Of a DNA stretch of 14,533 nucleotides, positions 1-6,979 are shown piece after piece; the stretch's first letter is position 1; each line of letters opens with the position of its first letter. Source of the DNA: Planctomycetaceae bacterium (GTDB taxonomy: Bacteria; Planctomycetota; Planctomycetia; Pirellulales; Thermoguttaceae); the NCBI GenBank assembly GCA_031283515.1, contig JAITBS010000023.1:1-14533 (forward strand), read 5' to 3'. Made by a program: the position numbers and the translations under genes. A model generated the notes under the pieces. The model did no database searches. It worked only from the letters and a program-made list of their open reading frames with translations, and had not been told where the DNA came from.

Positions 1-125
1 TAATACACTTTCAGGGCTTGTTAATTGGGAGGATTTAACCCGCCCCGTTGGGGCGGGTTATAATCTTAACGCCCTTTCAGGGCTACCTATTGTTGTTAAC
101 TACAAATATTCCACTGATAGATTAC
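1..125. repeat. Right part of a hairpin-rich mobile element, cut by the window edge
   Basis: The stretch ends at 112-125 with CACTGATAGATTAC, one base different from the right terminus of the complete element at 5039-5324. Inside are an 11-bp perfect stem with a 3-nt loop at 36-60 (TAACCCGCCCC / GGGGCGGGTTA) and a 5-bp stem at 71-83 (GCCCT ttc AGGGC); the sequence TTTCAGGGCT also occurs at 10-19. No reading frame of interest is present. The left end and any target duplication lie outside the window, so membership of the same family is inferred from the terminus and the hairpin-rich interior only. Confidence 0.55.
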
Positions 126-317
126 CGAAATTTTTGTTTTAACTCTTTTCGAGTTCTTTCGTGATTTTTCGTGTGGTTCGTGTTATAAAAAAATTCCACT
201 TCTATTTTAAACACGAAACACACAAAATAACACGAAAAACACGAAATTTTTGTTTTGGCTCTTTTCGTGTTCTTTCGTGATTTTTCGTGTTGTAAAAGAA
301 TTCCACCGATAGATTAC
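126..317. repeat. Two CACGAA-type fold-back repeats fused to each other
   Basis: Positions 126-198 are the right half of a CACGAA-rich repeat. They match the reverse complement of the 9750-9892 copy almost base for base over about 58 nt. Positions 199-317 are a second copy that lacks its left terminus but ends properly in CACCGATAGATTAC at 304-317. At the joint near 191-205 the first copy stops inside its terminal motif (ATTCCACT) and the second begins inside its left arm, as expected of a deletion fusion. At 125/126 the hairpin-type element abuts the middle of the first CACGAA copy. The stretch lies just downstream of the sigma factor gene, and its dyad symmetry could end transcription. Confidence 0.7.
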
Positions 318-359
318 GGTTTTTAGAAGTTCCCTTGTGTAAACGCTTACCGTTTTGTT

Positions 360-1955
360 TTATCTTGAATTTCCGAGATCCATATCCAAGAAACAAGAGA
401 GTTTTCGGGAACGAACCGGATGTTGAAGTTTTTGGACGGCTTTGGCTTCGATTTGCCGCACCCGTTCGCGAGTTACCGAAAACATCTTTCCCACCTCATC
501 CAACGTATAAACAGACCCATCGCTCAATCCAAACCGCAGTTTAATAACCTCACGTTCCCGAACAGTAAGTGCCTGAAGCACATCGTCAATCCGATCCCGT
601 AACGACGCCCGACTTAATTCGTCATCAGGACGTAACTGTTTAGAATCCTCCAGTAATTCACCATAAGAACTCTCTTCCGTAACTCCAACCGTTTGATCAA
701 GCGAAATAGGACGATGATCAATTTGCATAATTTGAGAAAGCTCTTTGCTGGTGAGTTTGCATTGAGACGCCATTTCCTCAATACCAGGTGAAGAACCAGT
801 TTTGTATTGAATGTCCAAAGAAACCCGATGAATACGGCTGAGTGTTTCTTGCATGTGAACAGGAACACGAATTGTTCGAGCATGATCGGCAATTGCACGG
901 GAAATCGCTTGACGAATCCACCATGTGGCATACGTTGAAAATTTAAACCCGCGATGTTTTTCAAATTTGTCCACCGCTTTTAGCAAACCTGTATTGCCTT
1001 CCTGAATTAAATCAAGAAACGTCAAACCTCGATGACGATATTTTTTCGCAATAGAAACAACTAACCGCAAGTTTCCCGTAGAAAAAGATCGTTTGGCTTC
1101 AGCATAGTTGTTATAAAGTTTTTGGGAATAACGAACGTATCGCTCAAGCGACTTGGAAGTTTCAAGAACATGAACACTTAAACGATGAAGTCTTTTTCGT
1201 TTTTTAAGAAGCGAACCGGAATTGGTAGGCGTCATTTGTTGTTTAAGTTTATGAATTTTCGCCTGCAATGAATTCATTGCGAAAACAAATTTCTCAAGCC
1301 GCTCAAAATACGGCATCAGAAGCGAAATACGAAAATGGATCTCCTGAATCAACCGCAACGCCCGACGCCGCCGGTATCGAATACGATTATAAGCCGTTTT
1401 CTTTTCAATTCGGGAAGCTGTTCGGGAAATAGTGATGCGAAAATCTTTTCGGTTTTGAGCAAGAATTTTTTTAAGTGTTTCAATATGGATAGTGATCAAA
1501 CGTCCAAGATGTTGGCGTTGCTGCCGATCAGTAACAGAAATATCAACCGTTTGTTCCAACCGCAAACGTCCTGCCTGAACTTTGTTCAGAATTTTTATAA
1601 CATTCGCAAGCATATAATCATTGGTAAGAGCAAATCGGTAAAATGTTTTTCGGAACAATTCAATTTTTGCGGTTGCCTCTTTTTCTTCCTGTAATGTTAG
1701 CAGCGGCAGTTGGCTCATCTCTGTAAGATAAACACGTATCGGATCAGAAAGTAATTCCGAATCAATTGGTTTTTTCCATTCCATTTCATCACCTGCTTCA
1801 GTTTCACTCAAAGACGAAAGCGGCATATTCCAAGCGATTCGATGTGATTTTCTTGTAAAACCATTATTTTCCTCAAAAAGCTGATAACCCGGAAAAATTT
1901 CGGCTTCTTCTGAATCTGCAATCGAAATAGTATGAAATGAATTAATACGAATCAT
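360..1955 (-). CDS. rpoD: RNA polymerase sigma-70 factor, RpoD/SigA family
   Basis: Directs RNA polymerase core to promoters. The 531-aa protein has region 1.2 at residues 71-100 (DPIRVYLTEM), region 2 at about 286-366 (NLRLVVSIAKKY, GLTFLDLIQEGNTGLLKAVDKF, FKFSTYATWWIRQAI), region 3 at about 367-445 and region 4 at about 458-515, with helix-turn-helix residues TLDEVGKMFSVTRERVRQIE. The C-terminus (HPVRSRKLSCFLD) is typical of primary sigmas. There is no recognisable region 1.1; the first 70 residues are acidic and unfamiliar. A strongly basic, helical, roughly 185-residue insert separates regions 1.2 and 2. The ATG at 1955 has no clear Shine-Dalgarno; internal Met44 or Met58 are possible starts. 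The family call is firm, but whether it is the housekeeping sigma or one of several group 1/2 paralogues cannot be told from this window. Confidence 0.9.
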   Translation of the reverse strand: MIRINSFHTISIADSEEAEIFPGYQLFEENNGFTRKSHRIAWNMPLSSLSETEAGDEMEWKKPIDSELLSDPIRVYLTEMSQLPLLTLQEEKEATAKIELFRKTFYRFALTNDYMLANVIKILNKVQAGRLRLEQTVDISVTDRQQRQHLGRLITIHIETLKKILAQNRKDFRITISRTASRIEKKTAYNRIRYRRRRALRLIQEIHFRISLLMPYFERLEKFVFAMNSLQAKIHKLKQQMTPTNSGSLLKKRKRLHRLSVHVLETSKSLERYVRYSQKLYNNYAEAKRSFSTGNLRLVVSIAKKYRHRGLTFLDLIQEGNTGLLKAVDKFEKHRGFKFSTYATWWIRQAISRAIADHARTIRVPVHMQETLSRIHRVSLDIQYKTGSSPGIEEMASQCKLTSKELSQIMQIDHRPISLDQTVGVTEESSYGELLEDSKQLRPDDELSRASLRDRIDDVLQALTVREREVIKLRFGLSDGSVYTLDEVGKMFSVTRERVRQIEAKAVQKLQHPVRSRKLSCFLDMDLGNSR

Positions 1956-2637
1956 TGTGGTTGTGCCGCTTTATAAAATTAAGAACAGAATTGTCCCGAT
2001 AACCCCTATTATCGGTAAATAACAAACTTCAACCCGCTACAAAAATATTTTTTTTGATCAAATTGTGGGCAAATGAATAAATTATGAAAAATCAATTCCC
2101 AATCTTTTCAATCGCCTATCTGACTCAACTAAAAATTACAAAATGACCAAACAACTTTTTTTAAGCAAGATTGTTTTTAAAAGTTGCATTTTTTATGCCA
2201 AAACAGCTGTTTCTAATATTTTTTTTAACTTGTGTGAAATTCTTGACTTAGAACTAAAAAAAACAATCTTGATAATAAAAAATAAAACATAAAGTGTATC
2301 ATTTTGCACATTACACCATACTGTTATCGTTAAATGTATCAAAATAAAACAACTGCGTTTTTTAGTGAATAGTTGGTAGTGAGTTGAGTAATGAACAGTA
2401 CTGTATATGGATCAGTGCCGTGATGGGAAAATTCATCGGCGTCAACTCTTCACTGTCAACAAACGCCTTCAAGAGACGGCAAGATTAAATGTACTGCATG
2501 AGCGAAAAATCCTGTGTAACAATTCTTTCACTTAATATCTCTTTATTAAAATTGTGAGTCACCCTATTATCAGACGGTGATTTTGTGTATAATTCTGTTG
2601 AAAATTTTGGCAACATTAGCAAAATTAGAGGTAAATC
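1956..2637. other. AT-rich divergent intergenic region with several dyads
   Basis: No convincing gene in 682 bases. It must hold the promoters of the divergent sigma factor and LTxxQ genes. Visible dyads: CCGATAA/TTATCGG at 1996-2015, CAACTTTT/AAAAGTTG at 2152-2186, CAAGATTGTTTTT (2166-2178) with its exact complement at 2259-2271, the palindrome ACAGTACTGT near 2394-2403, and AGTGAATAGTTG (2364-2375) facing CAACTCTTCACT (2443-2454) with one mismatch. A TATAAT at 2588-2593, 45 bases before the LTxxQ start, is a possible -10 but has no good -35 at normal spacing. A small RNA in 2340-2530 cannot be excluded. Confidence 0.5.
1996..2015 (-). promoter_or_regulatory. Perfect 7-bp dyad upstream of the sigma factor gene
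   Basis: CCGATAA and TTATCGG flank a 6-nt spacer, 41-60 bases upstream of the sigma factor ATG. It could be an operator or a hairpin in the leader RNA. The position is suggestive; the role is unknown. Confidence 0.35.
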
Positions 2638-3642
2638 ATGTTACGAATTGTGTTTTGTTGTGTTATTTTTTGGGTTGGCTGTTCAGTTTGGTTTGATAGC
2701 GTTGTTGCCCAGACACCGGAGCAAGATCAACAGCGGAAAGAATATCGGGAACGGCGTCAACGGGAAGCTCAACAGCGTTCCGAAACGTTGTTTCAGGGAA
2801 AACCGCCAGCCGGTACAACAACTATTGTCGGTCGTTCGGTTATTAATTCTGTGAACAGTAAAGGATTTGGTAATACAATTGCCCTTCTCGAAATCGCTAA
2901 AAAACCGGAAATTTGCAATGAAATGGGTTTCAACGACGAACAAACCGCTTCGTTAAAATCAGCAAGAGATATGATTCAGGCTCAGATTTTTATGAATGCA
3001 CCAAAGTATGTTCACCGTTTCAAAACAATGGCTGATGCCGATCATAAAACGATTCAGGAAGATATTGAAAAAGATATTCAGCGAATGACGGATCACGTCG
3101 AAACTCTGATAACTCCAGAACAAAAAAAGAATGTCCAAAAACTTGTTTTTCAAGGTATGGGCGGTCTCAATTCGCCTATCATCAATCTCGATGCCATGTC
3201 AACTTTGAATCTGACCGAAGAACAAAAAAAGAAAGCCGAAATCACTTTTAAGGAAATGGAAAGTGAACGAGTTGCCCAAATGGAAGAAGGACTTAAATTG
3301 ATCGAAAAAGCAATTGAACTTGGCGGTGTCAATATGTCCCCAGAAGATAAAGCCAAGATCGAAGCCGAAGGAAAAGCACTCGAAGCACGGATTCTTGCAG
3401 CAGGAAAAACGCTTGGCGATAAACTTCGTACCCATCTTACCAGTGAACAGTTGGAACTTGAAAAAAATCTTATTGCCAATCGTCCTAAATATTTACCGCC
3501 TCTTCCTCGTCAATTACGCGGTGATTTTACAGGTCAATATTCGCCCGGTCTCGATTCTTGGACACCCGGTCAAGGTGTTCCACAAGATTGGAATAAAGAA
3601 AAAAAAAGCCGCCGACCATTTCCCACTCAGGAAACAAATTAA
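2638..3642 (+). CDS. Secreted helical LTxxQ-motif (CpxP/Spy-like) protein
   Basis: A 334-aa protein with a Sec signal peptide (hydrophobic 3-23, likely cleavage after VVA24), so it should act outside the cytoplasm. A charged Gln/Arg-rich stretch follows (26-50), then a long helical body with three LTxxQ-type motifs: ITPEQ at 158-162, LTEEQ at 192-196 and LTSEQ at 267-271. The last 45 residues are rich in Pro and Gly. Such motifs occur in CpxP/Spy periplasmic chaperones and in many secreted planctomycete proteins of unknown role, so the family is suggested and the function is not known. The ATG at 2638 follows AGAGG (about 2629-2633) at suitable spacing. WVGC at residues 12-15 is a poor lipobox because Trp is at -3, so I do not call a lipoprotein. 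The ATPase gene follows 45 bases downstream. Confidence 0.75.
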   Translation: MLRIVFCCVIFWVGCSVWFDSVVAQTPEQDQQRKEYRERRQREAQQRSETLFQGKPPAGTTTIVGRSVINSVNSKGFGNTIALLEIAKKPEICNEMGFNDEQTASLKSARDMIQAQIFMNAPKYVHRFKTMADADHKTIQEDIEKDIQRMTDHVETLITPEQKKNVQKLVFQGMGGLNSPIINLDAMSTLNLTEEQKKKAEITFKEMESERVAQMEEGLKLIEKAIELGGVNMSPEDKAKIEAEGKALEARILAAGKTLGDKLRTHLTSEQLELEKNLIANRPKYLPPLPRQLRGDFTGQYSPGLDSWTPGQGVPQDWNKEKKSRRPFPTQETN

Positions 3643-3660
3643 ATCGGTTGGCAAAAATTC

Positions 3661-3674
3661 CACTGAAGCATTAC
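3661..3674. repeat. Solitary terminus of the GTAAT element family
   Basis: CACTGAAGCATTAC, preceded by AATTC, resembles the right terminus CACTGATATATTAC (11 of 14 bases match). No partner end was found nearby, so it may be a remnant or a chance match. It sits in the 45-base gap between the LTxxQ gene and the ATPase gene. Confidence 0.35.
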
Positions 3675-3687
3675 AAAATCAATACCA

Positions 3688-4914
3688 ATGGGAGTCCTTG
3701 AAGGATTTTGGGTTCGTAATTTCAAATCGTTAAAACAGGTTGGTCTTGGAACCTGTTTTCCGAAATTTGTTTATATTGACGATGAAACGCGGGTATTGCC
3801 CTATCACCTAAATTCCACAACACTTTTTATTGGAAACAACGGAACCGGAAAAAGTTCGGCACTTGATGCGTTTTCATTTGTTTCGGACTGTTATCGTCAT
3901 GGGGTCGATTTTGCCTGTTTGAAACGAGGCGGATACGACGCTATTTATTCGCATGGCGGTAAGGGTTCCCTTTCCTTTGGATTTCATTATCGGCAAAATG
4001 AAGAGTTGGAGGCGGTTACTTATGCGTTGAGTATTGCTTTTGCCAAAAACAAGTTTCCATTTATCGAATCAGAATTACTTGCCTATCAACGCGGTAAAGA
4101 ATCATTGCCGATTTTTTTCTTGCAAAACGGAATGCGAAGTATTCGTTACCTTGCGCCGGATGAACAAATCGGAACGGCGGAATTGACCAAAATTGAATTT
4201 ACCGATTATAAAAATCTTGGGCTTGCATCATTGCAATCACATCCTAAATTTCCGGTTTTGGCTTCGTTAAAAAATTTGTTAGAAAACTGGGTTTTGAGTA
4301 GTTTCACATCAGGTTCGGCGCGAGGGCTTGATTTTTCACTGCCCCGCCAACACGAATCTCAACGCGGTATGAATCTTTCCGGTTTGATGGGATATGTGTT
4401 GAAACGTTACGGAACAGAAAACAAAACATTTTTTCAACGAATCGCCTCATTCCTTCCCGATGTTGAAACAATCTTAGTCGATTCAACCCAAATAGATAAA
4501 CCGCGTTTGGCGTTCAAAATGTTGGGAACAAAACAGCCCATTCCTATTACTCATCTTTCTGAAGGAATAATTCGGCTTTTTGCTTACACAATCCTGCTGG
4601 AAGAAGATGATCCTGCTCCACTGATTATTTTGGAGGAACCGGAAAACGGACTCGATTGGTCATCCCGTGCGAACCTGATTGACCAAATTCACCATGTTTT
4701 TGATCATTCTCAAAACGCGCAACTGATAATGACTACCCATCATCACGATTTTGCAGATTCGTTACATCCGTCACAGGTTTGGGTTTTTGAAAAAAATCAA
4801 GACGGTTTTACGGTTGTTGAACGTGCGAGTGATGCTCTTGTTCTTCAGGAGATGATGGAAGGCAATCAACCAATAGATTCTTATTGGTTTAGTAAACGGT
4901 TCGAGATAAGATAA
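3688..4914 (+). CDS. AAA/SMC-like ATPase (AAA_21 type), no visible partner
   Basis: A 408-aa ATP-binding protein of the ABC/SMC-like AAA family seen in RecF-, OLD- and DUF4276-associated ATPases. It opens with the typical strand VRNFKSLK (9-16). Walker A is GNNGTGKS (49-56), the ABC-type signature is LSEG (290-293), Walker B is LIILEEPEN (312-320) with adjacent acidic residues, and the switch histidines are in TTHHHDF (349-355). The whole ATPase core is intact. The middle (about 100-285) shows no nuclease, TOPRIM or coiled-coil zinc-hook segment. Relatives often act with a second gene in defence or DNA repair, but none is adjacent: a transposable element follows. The ATG at 3688 has no obvious ribosome-binding site. 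The ATPase call is sure; the role is unknown. Confidence 0.8.
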   Translation: MGVLEGFWVRNFKSLKQVGLGTCFPKFVYIDDETRVLPYHLNSTTLFIGNNGTGKSSALDAFSFVSDCYRHGVDFACLKRGGYDAIYSHGGKGSLSFGFHYRQNEELEAVTYALSIAFAKNKFPFIESELLAYQRGKESLPIFFLQNGMRSIRYLAPDEQIGTAELTKIEFTDYKNLGLASLQSHPKFPVLASLKNLLENWVLSSFTSGSARGLDFSLPRQHESQRGMNLSGLMGYVLKRYGTENKTFFQRIASFLPDVETILVDSTQIDKPRLAFKMLGTKQPIPITHLSEGIIRLFAYTILLEEDDPAPLIILEEPENGLDWSSRANLIDQIHHVFDHSQNAQLIMTTHHHDFADSLHPSQVWVFEKNQDGFTVVERASDALVLQEMMEGNQPIDSYWFSKRFEIR

Positions 4915-5030
4915 TTTTTATTTATCCGCATAACTGTCATTATAACTATTTTTGAACAGGGGTCTTATGGCTTTTTGTTCTAATCTGACGAAAGATTTTG
5001 TTAATTTTATGACGATACACCTTTTGAGTA

Positions 5031-5038
5031 AAAATTCA
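5031..5038. repeat. Target-site duplication, left copy
   Basis: AAAATTCA directly abuts the left end of the 5039-5324 element and is repeated exactly at its right end (5325-5332). Confidence 0.85.
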
Positions 5039-5324
5039 GTAATATATCAGTGGAATTATTATTTTTTGCTCTTCACCCCGAAGGGGTGGCATTTTCATAA
5101 CCGTAGGTCAAGCGAAGCGCGACCTACGGTCAACACCTCGCCTTAACATCGCCTGAAAGGCGAAACTAAACGATCAGAATCGTACAACCAACGATGATTA
5201 AAATTCTGTCTTTCAGACAGAGGTTTGTTCGTGGTACGAGTCCGCAGGTCGATGACCTGCGGTTATGAAAATCGCACCCCTTCGGGGTGAAAATCGAAAA
5301 ACAAAAATGTCACTGATATATTAC
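5039..5324. mobile_element. Complete 286-bp MITE-like element, GTAA termini, 8-bp target duplication
   Basis: The termini GTAATATATCAGTG (5039-5052) and CACTGATATATTAC (5311-5324) are perfect 14-bp inverted repeats. The imperfect arms run 71 bases each (5039-5109 against 5254-5324). AAAATTCA flanks both sides exactly. The interior is non-coding and holds six hairpins: 5074-5088 (CACCCC gaa GGGGTG), 5101-5129 (CCGTAGGTC / GACCTACGG), 5150-5162 (CGCCT gaa AGGCG), 5205-5221 (TCTGTCT ttc AGACAGA), 5242-5262 (CCGCAGGTC gat GACCTGCGG) and 5275-5289 (CACCCC ttc GGGGTG). IS66-family elements are known for ends beginning GTAA and 8-bp duplications, so mobilisation by an IS66-type transposase is inferred. 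No transposase is present here. Confidence 0.85.
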
Positions 5325-5332
5325 AAAATTCA
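5325..5332. repeat. Target-site duplication, right copy
   Basis: AAAATTCA, identical to 5031-5038 and directly abutting the right terminus of the element. Confidence 0.85.
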
Positions 5333-5413
5333 TTTTTTACTCTTGATTTGGTAGTTTTATGTAACAATGATTTAACAACCTTACAATTTAAACTGTTTTC
5401 AAGAATCTAAATT

Positions 5414-5743
5414 ATGGTAACCACAACGATTGATTCGATTGAGTCTTTATCTGATCTAAGATATTTTGTCTATCGAACCCTTTGCCGCGATCATGATTTA
5501 ATGATGAATGCTTTTCCGACATCGGAAACAATCCTGAAACGCGGTGAACTTCAACCTTGTGGTATGATGTTTTGTTTACATGGTCCGCGTGCTGTCAAGT
5601 TTAGTGCCATTTGGGAAAAAGATTCCAATCGTATCCTCTTTTATGGTCCAACCGGTAAACGATACCACCAAGTTGAATTGAAAAATGTGCCTTTTTCTTG
5701 CGATGAATTGACATTAGGCGGTAATAAACCGGCAATGTTATAA
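5414..5743 (+). CDS. Small conserved-looking hypothetical protein
   Basis: A 109-aa soluble protein without signal peptide or membrane segment. The N-terminal third is helical (SLSDLRYFVYRTLCRDHDLM), and the rest looks like a compact strand-rich fold (PCGMMFCLHGPRAVKFSAIWE, RILFYGPTGKRYHQVEL). I do not recognise a named family; the pattern resembles short planctomycete-specific proteins, which is an impression rather than a search result. The ATG at 5414 has no Shine-Dalgarno sequence. The gene begins 82 bases after the transposable element's target duplication and ends 265 bases before csrA, so it is probably transcribed on its own. Confidence 0.65.
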   Translation: MVTTTIDSIESLSDLRYFVYRTLCRDHDLMMNAFPTSETILKRGELQPCGMMFCLHGPRAVKFSAIWEKDSNRILFYGPTGKRYHQVELKNVPFSCDELTLGGNKPAML

Positions 5744-5868
5744 AAACGTCAACAGAACATTGTTGGGATAACCGTTTCAGGATACGGATAAATAAGATCA
5801 TTTGTAAGGGAAATTTTATTGATTGTTTGTTCCTATCGGCGGCAAACCGAAACAAAAAATATTGTTTT

Positions 5869-5882
5869 AAGTTCCGGAACTT
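5869..5882. promoter_or_regulatory. 14-bp perfect palindrome upstream of csrA
   Basis: AAGTTCCGGAACTT reads the same on both strands, 126-139 bases before the csrA ATG. It could be a dimeric repressor's operator. As RNA it would give a short stem with a CCGG loop followed by an A-rich run, so it is not a canonical terminator. A weaker hairpin (TCGG / CCGA inside TTGTT / ACAA) lies just upstream at about 5829-5854. Confidence 0.4.
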
Positions 5883-5997
5883 GAGAAAAAAATGAATTTT
5901 ACGAACTTTTTCCTTTTTTTTTCGTAATCAGACAAAGATTGAATTGATAAACCATCTGTTGAAAAGAATAAATTATACTCCCCACTTTTTATAACAT

Positions 5998-6002
5998 GGA
6001 GG
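5998..6002 (+). promoter_or_regulatory. Strong ribosome-binding site of csrA
   Basis: GGAGG lies 6 bases before the ATG at 6009. It stands out because most genes in this window lack a clear Shine-Dalgarno. Its GGA core is also the kind of motif CsrA binds, so autoregulation at this site is possible but unproven. Confidence 0.8.
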
Positions 6003-6008
6003 TAAATA

Positions 6009-6221
6009 ATGTTAGTTTTGACTCGAAAAGAAGGTGAAAAGATTTGTATAGGGGATGATGTAGTGATTACGATTGTTCGTACCGGCGGCGATAGAGTTCG
6101 GCTGGGTATTGAGGCTCCGTCAGATCAAGTTGTTCTGCGTTCGGAACTGAAAGCAAAAGAACCTCAAAACGTTGAAACAATTCCGTTGCTTCGTTCTATT
6201 GATATTTCCAAATGTTCCTGA
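6009..6221 (+). CDS. csrA: Carbon storage regulator CsrA (RsmA)
   Basis: A 70-aa RNA-binding post-transcriptional regulator. CsrA dimers bind GGA motifs, often over ribosome-binding sites, and change translation or mRNA stability. The fold-defining MLVLTRKEGEKICIGDD, the strands VVITIVRTGGDRVRLGIEAP and the helix start SELKAKE are present. The known RNA-contact residues Leu4, Arg6 and Arg44 are kept. The length is normal (about 60-75 aa). It heads a close cluster: the next gene's GTG start lies 22 bases after its stop and the two genes after that are also tightly spaced, so all four are probably co-transcribed. In many bacteria csrA sits beside flagellar genes; none are seen here. Confidence 0.95.
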   Translation: MLVLTRKEGEKICIGDDVVITIVRTGGDRVRLGIEAPSDQVVLRSELKAKEPQNVETIPLLRSIDISKCS

Positions 6222-6231
6222 TTTATCTTGT

Positions 6232-6236
6232 AGGGG
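6232..6236 (+). promoter_or_regulatory. Ribosome-binding site fixing a GTG start
   Basis: AGGGG lies 7 bases before the GTG at 6244. This supports starting the two-TM protein there and not at upstream in-frame codons inside csrA. Confidence 0.6.
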
Positions 6237-6243
6237 TTTTGGT

Positions 6244-6702
6244 GTGAGTCAGGTTTATCCTACGACAATTGGTTTGACTGCGGAAAATGATAAACCGCTT
6301 TATTATTCTGTTTGGTTGATTACCGATCAAAAATGGAATGCGGCATTTCTTTTGGGTATTGCTATTATAGTGTGCCTTATTGTTTGGCACTATGAGGGAA
6401 ATTTGATTCTTGAATTGATTGCTCTTTTATTTTTATTAGGAACGGTATGGCGTATTTTAGTGCCGGTTCATTTTGAGTTAAATTCCAACGGTATTGTTTA
6501 CCATTCTTTTAACAGGAATCGATTCATTGCATGGAGTGATATTCGGCGTTACCAGATTCGCCGTAACGGGATTTTGCTCTTACCGCAAACTGACCGTTTT
6601 TTTTTGGAGGCGTTTCGTGGTTTTTATTTATCGGTTCCTGTTTCACTAATGCCTGAAGTATTATATCGTTTACGTGTTTTTGTTGACCGAGTTTCCGACT
6701 AA
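6244..6702 (+). CDS. Two-TM membrane protein with PH-like C-terminal region
   Basis: About 152 aa from the GTG at 6244. Two hydrophobic helices (about 31-48 and 54-74) are separated by a short HYEGN turn, so both ends should face the same side. Residues 75-150 (FELNSNGIVYHSF, RFIAWSDIRRYQI, GILLLP) have the strand pattern and the W-SDI-Y step seen in small bacterial PH-like membrane proteins; this is a fold guess without search. No catalytic motif is visible. The frame stays open upstream into csrA (to 6172), but the AGGGG before 6244 and the lack of overlap favour the later start. It lies between csrA and an 86-aa protein in the same cluster. Confidence 0.7.
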   Translation: MSQVYPTTIGLTAENDKPLYYSVWLITDQKWNAAFLLGIAIIVCLIVWHYEGNLILELIALLFLLGTVWRILVPVHFELNSNGIVYHSFNRNRFIAWSDIRRYQIRRNGILLLPQTDRFFLEAFRGFYLSVPVSLMPEVLYRLRVFVDRVSD

Positions 6703-6718
6703 ACCTTTTATTACAGCA

Positions 6719-6979
6719 ATGCAGGAAAGAAGCCCCTATCAGGACAAAGTTATCAAACGGTATTACGACAATCGTTCTGATATTATGAAACAAAAATTGT
6801 CGGAATTGACAACTGATCTCTATTTGGCGGAAGGAAAGAAACGACTCCAAATCTGGAAACGTATTACTCTGGCGTTGACCAATCTTGGTATTGATTCGGA
6901 TTGTATCGAACATCTTACCGTTTCCGATAATCCGACATTGTTGGCGGAGTTTTTGGAAAAAAAAGTTTTTAAAAAATGA
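6719..6979 (+). CDS. Small helical hypothetical protein
   Basis: 86 aa from the ATG at 6719, 16 bases after the previous stop. It is mostly alpha-helical and charged (KVIKRYYDNRSDIMKQKLSELTTDLY is helix-rich, LAEGKKRLQIWKRITLAL amphipathic), and ends in the FLEKKVFKK basic tail. A longer version starting at GTG 6674 would overlap the upstream gene by 29 bases and add residues unlike the rest, so I prefer 6719, though neither start has a good ribosome-binding site. Its stop overlaps the next start in an ATGA, indicating translational coupling. No family is recognised. Confidence 0.65.
   Translation: MQERSPYQDKVIKRYYDNRSDIMKQKLSELTTDLYLAEGKKRLQIWKRITLALTNLGIDSDCIEHLTVSDNPTLLAEFLEKKVFKK

Noticed and set aside
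126..317. CRISPR array suggested by repeated CACGAA blocks
   Set aside because: Unit lengths are irregular, there are no unique spacers of constant size, and copies are dispersed and inverted elsewhere; they are element repeats.
202..396. 64-aa open frame (-) rich in Lys/Arg/Asn
   Set aside because: It lies in the CACGAA repeat and runs into the 3' end of the sigma factor gene; the composition reflects the repeat.
4952..5146. 64-aa open frame (+) overlapping the transposable element
   Set aside because: It crosses the element's left terminus and hairpins, has no ribosome-binding site and no protein-like pattern; it arises from the repeat.
6172..6243. Upstream extension of the two-TM protein into csrA
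   Set aside because: It would overlap csrA by 50 bases; the GTG at 6244 has AGGGG at proper spacing.
6674..6718. GTG start for the 86-aa protein
   Set aside because: It overlaps the preceding gene and adds a stretch unlike the rest; the ATG at 6719 gives a short clean gap.
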